Assembly (NCBI GenBank): GCA_023137075.1
Contig: JAGLQA010000059.1
Location: forward strand, 1 to 10,615
Source: Candidatus Aminicenantota bacterium
GTDB taxonomy: Bacteria > Acidobacteriota > Aminicenantia > UBA2199
Direction: 5' to 3'
DNA length: 10,615 nt
Positions 5,923 through 10,615 of the stretch are shown in pieces. Below the pieces are notes generated by a model that saw only the letters and a program-made list of their open reading frames with translations, made no database searches and was not told the origin of the DNA. Every line of letters begins with the position of its first letter. The stretch's first letter is position 1. The position numbers and the translations under genes are program-made.

Positions 5923-7608
5923 TTACTTTATCCTGGGGCCATAGACAAACATACTATTGGAAAAAATAATGTCCCGCACAAAATCGCCGGGTCCTGTCAT
6001 TTCATAAAATCCTGCCTGGTCGAAACCTTCAAAAAGACCGTCTTTACCGCCGGAACCCACGGAATAAGTGTCCTGCTGCTCGCCGGTGCCGTGGGTATAA
6101 TGAAAATCGAATCCCCAACCGTCAACCAGGGGGAGTCTTCTAATATAAAAAGGTTCCAGGAGTTTTTTTAACTCCACCAAGGATTCCGCCTGCGGCGCGT
6201 AACCGTTATCTATCTTATAACTTTCGACCGCGGTCCCAATCGTCTTCATATCGCCCATGGTTGCTTTCAGCCCGCCTTTTTTCTTAGCCGCGACCAGGTT
6301 AGGAATGGCAATGGCGGCCACTATTCCCCCCACTACCAGGGCCGGCAGTAAAGCGCCGCTCCCAACAGGCATATTGTTATTGGATGTGAAGATAAAACCT
6401 TCATCGGTGTTTTGCATCACATTATACAAAGCCAGGTCTTCAGGAAACAGTTCGAGCCGTTCGAAAGCGGCAAATTTTTCCTTTGCCTCCTCGCCGGACA
6501 TCTCAACAACCTTTTTCCGGATGTCAAATGCAGTCTTAATTATTTTCGAACTCAAAAAGGTATAACCGTTCCCTTTTTCCGGCATGTTTGCCGATAAACT
6601 TTTAAACTCTTCGCTTGCCAATAAACCCTTGTCTCCTCCCTGACCGGCAAAGATCTCATCTACCACCTTGCCGTTGGAAGCAAAAATCAGCAGGTTGTCT
6701 TTTTGTACCACCATCGGCTCAAGGGTTATGGGTGATCCCGGGATTTGCGGGCCGACAATCTTCTTGACATTTCCTTCAACTTTTGGGGGGGCCTTGGATA
6801 ATTTTTGCAGCACATTAAAAATGGTTTCATCCTTGACATAAAGAACCAGCGCAAATGCCGGGTCGGGAATTTCGATTGTCTGCCCCATCAGCGGTAACTT
6901 CCCTTTTTTATCTTCATCAAAGGTAACAATAAAGCCCCATTTACCGCCTAAGGAACCGAGAATACCGTCTAAATCCAACCCTTTGCTTTGCAGCATGGGT
7001 TTTAATTGTTCAAGTCCTTTTTGCACTTCCGGAATGCCGGCCTTCGCTGCCTCTTTATTCAGCCATTCCCAGAAGTAGTTCAGCCCGCAGTCGGAAAAAC
7101 CGGCAAAAACCGTGTTTGCCGGCAGGAGATTCTGGGAATCCAACGCATGGGGGCCATCCTCCCAGAGATTCCACATCAATCCGTCGCCCTTATCTTTATA
7201 GTGGTGAACAACTACCCGGCCGTGGTTAAACCCGTTTTTCATGGGAACAGAACTGACTCCGATTCCACTGATTTCAAACAGGCCGCTGTCATTCAGCAGC
7301 ATGGTAACCACATTGGCAATTTGTTCCACCCATTTCTTTTTGGCAGGTTCCTTGGCTTCACCGAGGGCCATCTCTTTGATACCTTCAATGAGTTTTTCGG
7401 CCGTCTCGATTGTTTTTTCAGTGCTCAGGTACATATAAAAGGTACCCCCCGGGTCAAGATTCCGGGTGACCCGATCAAAACTATTTCCTTCCGCGGTCGC
7501 GATTTTTTGCACACCGGGGCCGGGAGTTTTCAATAAATACTTCTGAACTGCCAGGGTTCCTATCACGCCGACAGCCAGGACCAATAAAATTACTAATACT
7601 TTCTTCAT
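5923..7608 (-). CDS. DUF3352-like exported protein fused to an internal pilin-type helix and GspG-like pseudopilin domain
   Basis: A 561-residue protein with composite architecture. Residues 4-26 form a hydrophobic signal or anchor (MKKVLVILLVLAVGVIG). Residues about 45-380 resemble DUF3352-type exported proteins, with PANTVFAGFSD near 164 and LDGILGSLGGKWGFIV near 204-219. At 418-437 there is a second hydrophobic helix ending in AAIAIPN, which aligns with the conserved N-terminal helix of type IV pilins: Pro436 falls on pilin Pro22 and Gly428 on Gly14. After it come GDMKTIGTAVESYKIDNGY (452-470), GWGFDFHY (497-504) and YSVGSGGKDG (515-524), as in the major type II secretion pseudopilin GspG. 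The equivalents of pilin Glu5 and the Gly before the cleavage site are Ala419 and Pro414, so processing by prepilin peptidase is not expected. The start ATG has a strong AAGGAGG and a near-consensus promoter. Its function is unknown; an envelope role is inference. Confidence 0.8.
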   Translation of the reverse strand: MKKVLVILLVLAVGVIGTLAVQKYLLKTPGPGVQKIATAEGNSFDRVTRNLDPGGTFYMYLSTEKTIETAEKLIEGIKEMALGEAKEPAKKKWVEQIANVVTMLLNDSGLFEISGIGVSSVPMKNGFNHGRVVVHHYKDKGDGLMWNLWEDGPHALDSQNLLPANTVFAGFSDCGLNYFWEWLNKEAAKAGIPEVQKGLEQLKPMLQSKGLDLDGILGSLGGKWGFIVTFDEDKKGKLPLMGQTIEIPDPAFALVLYVKDETIFNVLQKLSKAPPKVEGNVKKIVGPQIPGSPITLEPMVVQKDNLLIFASNGKVVDEIFAGQGGDKGLLASEEFKSLSANMPEKGNGYTFLSSKIIKTAFDIRKKVVEMSGEEAKEKFAAFERLELFPEDLALYNVMQNTDEGFIFTSNNNMPVGSGALLPALVVGGIVAAIAIPNLVAAKKKGGLKATMGDMKTIGTAVESYKIDNGYAPQAESLVELKKLLEPFYIRRLPLVDGWGFDFHYTHGTGEQQDTYSVGSGGKDGLFEGFDQAGFYEMTGPGDFVRDIIFSNSMFVYGPRIK

Positions 7609-7613
7609 AATAC

Positions 7614-7620
7614 CCTCCTT
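7614..7620 (-). promoter_or_regulatory. Strong ribosome binding site fixing the start of the pilin-fusion gene
   Basis: AAGGAGG on the minus strand (forward CCTCCTT), 5 nt before the ATG at 7608-7606, is a near-perfect Shine-Dalgarno match. It fixes the start, and with it the N-terminal signal/anchor segment. Confidence 0.85.
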
Positions 7621-7643
7621 TTAGGTAATATTTTCATTAGAAG

Positions 7644-7672
7644 ATTATATAAATAAAAAAAAATAATTTCAA
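7644..7672 (-). promoter_or_regulatory. Near-consensus sigma70 promoter for the pilin-fusion gene
   Basis: On the minus strand TTGAAA (7672-7667) and TATAAT (7649-7644) are separated by 17 bp, with an A/T-rich spacer. Transcription would start near 7637, giving a leader of about 28 nt that contains the AAGGAGG site. This is one of the clearest promoters in the window. Confidence 0.75.
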
Positions 7673-7740
7673 GGGGTGGTCCTAAAATTCCGTGCCCCAA
7701 AATGTCGGTAGAGCAGGATAGGTTTCTAACGTGGCCCCTG

Positions 7741-7769
7741 ATGAATTTTTAAAAAAAACCTGTTATAAT
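7741..7769 (+). promoter_or_regulatory. Putative extended -10 promoter of the esterase gene
   Basis: TGTTATAAT (7761-7769) holds a perfect TATAAT preceded by TG with one base between, the extended -10 arrangement. The -35 position (ATGAAT, 7741-7746, 17-bp spacing) is poor, which is common with extended -10 promoters. Expected start near 7776, with a leader of about 50 nt. It faces away from the promoter at 7644-7672; about 68 bp lie between the two -35 positions. I found no strong operator-like dyad there, only the loose GGGG/CCCC pairing from 7673 to 7698. Confidence 0.55.
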
Positions 7770-7827
7770 ATCAATGCGGCCATAAAGCCCAAACCTGCAG
7801 AGTCATGAAATCAAAGGAGATAACGTT

Positions 7828-8772
7828 ATGATACACATTGTTACACTCATCATCCTCAGATTGCTGTCCACACCACTGGAAATCGGACGCCATGCAAGCT
7901 CTGCCGGCCTGCAAACCCATACCCTTACCCACCAGGGGCGGACCCGGACTTACCATGTCTACCTCCCGGCCGGATATTCACGCAGCAAAGTTGCTCCATT
8001 AGTAATCGCTTTGCATGGAGGCGGCGGTGTAGGTAAAAGTTTGGACCGGCTTTCCGGGGGACAAATCACACGGGAAGCAGAACGAAGGGGCTGGGTGGCG
8101 GTTTTTCCCGATGGTCTCGAAAAAGGCTGGAATGATGGCCGTAAAATTAATACCTTTAGAGATCGCCGCCTTTCGAAAGTGGATGATGTGGGTTTCATTT
8201 TGAAACTGATCGACCGGCTTCATATGGATTTTAATATCGACCGGAAAAGAGTGTACGCCACCGGGATATCCAATGGCGGTTTTATGTGCTTGCGCCTGGC
8301 TGTGGATCTGTCGGACCGGATTGCTGCTGTCGGGGCGGTAACGGCCTCTATGGGAAAGGTACTGGAACATAAGACCCCAAAAAAACCGGTAGGCGTCCTT
8401 TTTATGAATGGAACCGAAGACCCCCTGGTACCTTATGAAGGAGGACAGATTGTGGCCTTAGGACATCCCCGGGGCGAAATTCTTTCAACAGATGCGTCGG
8501 TGCATTGGTGGGTAAAACACATGGAATGTGGCTCTTCCCCTGAACGTTCGGTACTTCCCAACGCAGCGAGGGGAGATAAAACCCGTACCGAAGTGGAAAG
8601 CTACAGCGATTGTCGAGGGAAGGTCTATGTTATTCTTTACAGGGTTGTCGGAGGTGGGCATACCTGGCCAGGTGGGATTCAGTATCTTTCGAAAAGGCTT
8701 ATCGGGCGGGTATCACAGGATTTCCAGGGGGCCGAAAAAATATTCGACTTTTTTGCCCGACACCATCGATAG
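7828..8772 (+). CDS. Alpha/beta-hydrolase esterase of the PHB depolymerase / LpqC (COG3509) family
   Basis: A 314-residue serine esterase; relatives are extracellular polyhydroxybutyrate depolymerases, feruloyl/acetylxylan esterases and LpqC lipoproteins. After a moderately hydrophobic N-terminus (residues 1-13), the core starts with TYHVYLPAGY. The oxyanion-hole motif is LHGGGG (His63-Gly67), the nucleophile elbow GISNGG has Ser148, the acid is probably Asp198 in NGTEDPLVPYEGG, and the base is His278 in GGGHTWPGG. This HTWPGG signature is typical of the family, and the triad looks complete. Start ATG 7828 is supported by AAGGAG at 7814-7819 and an extended -10 promoter. The N-terminus is a weak signal peptide with no lipobox cysteine, so export is likely but not certain. 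No carbohydrate-binding or polymer-binding domain is visible, which favours a soluble ester substrate over a solid polymer. The gene is alone and converges on the OMP/EEP pair. Confidence 0.9.
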   Translation: MIHIVTLIILRLLSTPLEIGRHASSAGLQTHTLTHQGRTRTYHVYLPAGYSRSKVAPLVIALHGGGGVGKSLDRLSGGQITREAERRGWVAVFPDGLEKGWNDGRKINTFRDRRLSKVDDVGFILKLIDRLHMDFNIDRKRVYATGISNGGFMCLRLAVDLSDRIAAVGAVTASMGKVLEHKTPKKPVGVLFMNGTEDPLVPYEGGQIVALGHPRGEILSTDASVHWWVKHMECGSSPERSVLPNAARGDKTRTEVESYSDCRGKVYVILYRVVGGGHTWPGGIQYLSKRLIGRVSQDFQGAEKIFDFFARHHR

Positions 8773-8780
8773 GCGTCTCT

Positions 8781-8814
8781 GGCCCTCTCCGGGGTCACAC
8801 ATTAGAATTTTTTT
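8781..8814 (+). terminator. Weak candidate terminator after the esterase gene
   Basis: GGCCC (8781-8785) can pair with GGGTC (8792-8796, one G-U pair) around a six-base loop, and a run of seven T lies at 8808-8814. An 11-nt gap separates stem from T run, longer than in a classical intrinsic terminator, so this is a weak call. No convincing terminator is seen for the gene converging from the right. Confidence 0.3.
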
Positions 8815-8842
8815 GTAGGCCCAACCTTGCTGTGCACATTGA

Positions 8843-9412
8843 TTAAAGGTTAAATGTAAACCCAATACACCCAAGATATCTTATTCCTCCTAAATCAACT
8901 TCTTCCTCATAAGGCTTAACTTTAAGTGGCACAAACTTGATCTCTCCTCCAAAAAAAAGATGCTTTATAGGATAAAACTTGAATCCTCCGCCAATAGTCA
9001 TGGTTGTCTTTTTATGATCGACTTTATACTCCTCAACATAGGGATTCTCAACCGTCTGCTTGTAAGAAAATGCACCATATCCGATTTTTATGTAAGGAGA
9101 AATATTTTTTATATTCAATTGATAACCGATAAAAAATTCTATACCGGTGACCTTTAACATCGAAGATTCATTATACAATCCTATTTCAGATACCTTTGAA
9201 TATCCCCCTTCATATCCACCACCAATAGTTATGCCCTTCCCAATATTGACGACTAAATAAGGGAAATAGACAGTTCCGTTACCATAAACATTCTTAATAT
9301 CGGAATCATTCACTGTTCTTGGGCCATAAAATATCCCAACATCTAAATCAATAGCATATTTTACAGTAAGAAAAAGAATTAAAAATACGATTATAATTAT
9401 TGTTTTTTTCAT
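8843..9412 (-). CDS. Small outer-membrane beta-barrel protein (OmpW/OMP_b-brl-like), hypothetical
   Basis: A 189-residue protein with a clear signal peptide: MKK, a hydrophobic core IIIIVFLILFLTV, then a plausible signal peptidase I site after KYA (residue 20). The mature part alternates hydrophobic and polar residues in glycine-rich strands with aromatic girdles (VYFPYLVVNIGKGITIGGGY, YIKIGYGAF, TMTIGGGFKFYP, FFGGEIKFVPLKV), consistent with an eight-strand barrel such as PF13505. It ends in GFTFNL, close to the aromatic C-terminal signal recognised by BamA, with Leu in last place. The start is fixed by GGGAGGA at 9425-9419, and its ATG overlaps the TGA of the upstream EEP gene as ATGA, so the two are translated from one mRNA. 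A/T content is clearly higher than in the left half of the window. Function is unknown; porin-like or structural roles are both possible. Confidence 0.75.
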   Translation of the reverse strand: MKKTIIIIVFLILFLTVKYAIDLDVGIFYGPRTVNDSDIKNVYGNGTVYFPYLVVNIGKGITIGGGYEGGYSKVSEIGLYNESSMLKVTGIEFFIGYQLNIKNISPYIKIGYGAFSYKQTVENPYVEEYKVDHKKTTMTIGGGFKFYPIKHLFFGGEIKFVPLKVKPYEEEVDLGGIRYLGCIGFTFNL

Positions 9413-10542
9413 TTATGTTCCTCCCGATTGCTGATTTCCGAAGGTTCACTTACCCTGTTACTTTCATCTACCGATGTTATCTTATATGTATAAAGGCTAT
9501 CTTTTTTTAACCCTCTAACCTCATAATTAAAGACATTTGGACCAAGTTCTGAAATCAACTCATAGCTGCAGTCGGTAAATCCATTTATCTTTCTGTAAAG
9601 GTTATATTTTACGGGATTTGATATATTTTGCGGATTAGCATCCCAGCTCAGCTCGTCGACATACTCTTTGAAGAAAATGTAATCGTTTTCTAATCTCTGC
9701 AGCCTAAAATTCAAGGGCGGGTGAAGCTCATTTTTAATCGCCGGAAAATAAATATTAATATCATGGGCCACAGGTGGATGATCCGATAACTCGAGGGACA
9801 ATTCGTACTCGAGTATTATTTTTGGTTGGACATGCGGTGCCAGTAAGGGGGAAGTCCATATATGATCGATATGATGCTGAGCGAGCCAGGGATGGCACCA
9901 TCCGGCATCATAAAGGATAGAATGAAGTCCATTACGTGTATCCGGGTCAGGAAAGTTCATATCCCCCATTAATATCACCGCTTTATCACGATAACTGTCC
10001 ATCTCCCCTACGAGAAATATCAATTGTTCCCGCATAGTTTCAATAGGTCCGGCAGACACATGAACAGCGAATACAAAAATGGATTCTCCATTGGGAGCAA
10101 TAATCTCCGCTCGTATGGCCTTGGAAAATGGCTCAGGCAAGTTTCCGACTTCTTTTATCTCAAATTTAGAAAACAGAGCAATGGGATGCACACCACCGGA
10201 CTCCCCCAGGAAATAATAGTTCATCTGTAACTCTTCAGCCACTTGCTGTACAACTGGCGGGTTTAGTTCATCCCAGGAGGTGGCCTCCTGAATGGCCAAA
10301 ATATCAGGATTAGCGGCTTTTAATATTTTCATTATCTTGGGTAAGCGGTACTCATCCGGATCCACGGGATCTGGGTCTGCTGCTCCTGCACCAGCCATAA
10401 CATTGTAAGTCATAAACCTGATGGTATTCCATGTGCCGATTTTTGGATCATTATTTCCTTTCCACCTCTTGTATTTATCTGTACTACTTATGTGTAAAAA
10501 TTTTGTTTTTTTGCGAAAATTTTCTAAAGGTAAAAAACACAT
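9409..10542 (-). CDS. Endonuclease/exonuclease/phosphatase family protein with C-terminal fibronectin-III-like domain (5' end uncertain)
   Basis: Metal-dependent phosphoesterase of the EEP fold (DNase I, sphingomyelinase and inositol phosphatase superfamily), residues about 40-265. Active-site motifs appear in order: MTYNVMAG (Asn47), QEAT (Glu86), HVSAG (His161), GDMNFPD (Asp194/Asn196), HIDHIW (Asp226/His227) and LSDHPPV (Asp254/His255), so the catalytic set looks complete. Residues about 275-370 form a fibronectin-III-like domain (LSWDANP, YNLYRKING, YTYKITSVDESNRVSEPS), usual in exported enzymes. Yet the N-terminus has no signal peptide. The ATG at 10542 lacks a ribosome site, the frame is open to the window edge with no ATG/GTG/TTG upstream inside it, and the only later Met (ATG 10413, M44) would cut the first strand. 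The true start may be beyond the window, or the 5' end may be damaged. Its TGA overlaps the OMP start. Substrate (nucleic acid or phospholipid) is not determined. Confidence 0.82.
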   Translation of the reverse strand: MCFLPLENFRKKTKFLHISSTDKYKRWKGNNDPKIGTWNTIRFMTYNVMAGAGAADPDPVDPDEYRLPKIMKILKAANPDILAIQEATSWDELNPPVVQQVAEELQMNYYFLGESGGVHPIALFSKFEIKEVGNLPEPFSKAIRAEIIAPNGESIFVFAVHVSAGPIETMREQLIFLVGEMDSYRDKAVILMGDMNFPDPDTRNGLHSILYDAGWCHPWLAQHHIDHIWTSPLLAPHVQPKIILEYELSLELSDHPPVAHDINIYFPAIKNELHPPLNFRLQRLENDYIFFKEYVDELSWDANPQNISNPVKYNLYRKINGFTDCSYELISELGPNVFNYEVRGLKKDSLYTYKITSVDESNRVSEPSEISNREEHK

Positions 10543-10547
10543 TTGCT

Positions 10548-10581
10548 GCGGCCTATTGGTTGGGGTCGCCGACCCCTCCGC
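10548..10581. repeat. REP-like GC-rich nested hairpin at the 5' side of the EEP gene
   Basis: A perfect 6-bp stem GGGGTC (10562-10567) and GACCCC (10571-10576) closes a three-base loop GCC. An outer 4-bp stem GCGG (10548-10551) with CCGC (10578-10581) surrounds it, leaving a one-sided ten-base bulge. A short bulged GC-rich hairpin in otherwise AT-rich surroundings resembles repetitive extragenic palindromes (REP). Only one copy is seen in this window, so repeat status is inferred. Confidence 0.4.
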
Positions 10582-10615
10582 GGTCTCACAGTAATTCTTT
10601 CCTCTATCTCCACAC

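Noticed and set aside
7006..7536. Plus-strand open frame of 176 codons antisense to the pilin-fusion gene
   Set aside because: No domain or start signal, and the minus-strand gene has a strong start, promoter and recognisable motifs over the same bases.
8831..8838. Palindrome TGTGCACA between the convergent genes
   Set aside because: An 8-base palindrome is expected by chance at this scale and no T tract or second half-site accompanies it.
1..10615. CRISPR array, tRNA genes, transposase or defence system
   Set aside because: No regularly spaced direct repeats, cloverleaf-like segments, transposase motifs or known defence domains were seen on either strand.

Overview
The window looks like a chromosomal piece of a Gram-negative-type bacterium. 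It encodes an outer-membrane beta-barrel candidate, a large periplasm-sensing histidine kinase, a bacterial Ate1/Bpt N-end-rule transferase and a GspG-like pseudopilin domain. The two-propeller Y_Y_Y kinase together with the pilin-like fusion would fit Acidobacteriota/Aminicenantota-like or related uncultured lineages. That placement is inference from gene content only; there is no rRNA or other strong marker. No tRNA, rRNA, CRISPR array, transposase or phage gene was seen.

Left part (1-5076, + strand): the 3' part of dnaJ (J domain upstream of the window) is followed after 3 nt by rsmE, a chaperone/rRNA-modification pair. A 96-nt gap with a small dyad and a plausible extended -10 promoter leads into a 1170-residue sensor histidine kinase: Reg_prop propellers, Y_Y_Y, one membrane helix, PAS, HisKA and HATPase. 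No response regulator is next to it.

Middle (5101-7608, - strand): bpt/ate1 converges on the kinase gene. It has its own sigma70-like promoter, whose -35 box touches the poly-T tail of a putative terminator for the gene before it. That gene encodes a 561-residue protein with an N-terminal membrane/signal segment, a DUF3352-like region, and an internal pilin-type helix followed by a GspG-like domain. This architecture is the most unusual protein in the window.

Right part (7609-10615): a divergent promoter region of about 220 bp separates the pilin-fusion gene from a + strand secreted-type esterase of the PHB depolymerase/LpqC family. Converging on the esterase is a two-gene, AT-richer - strand unit: an endonuclease/exonuclease/phosphatase (EEP) enzyme with a C-terminal fibronectin-III-like domain, coupled by an ATGA overlap to a small outer-membrane beta-barrel protein. 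The EEP frame stays open to the window edge through a GC-rich REP-like hairpin, so its 5' end is uncertain.

I see no recognisable defence system or large mobile element. The points most worth following are the pilin-fusion protein, the unclear 5' end of the EEP gene with its REP-like hairpin, the orphan propeller kinase and the divergent RsmE.
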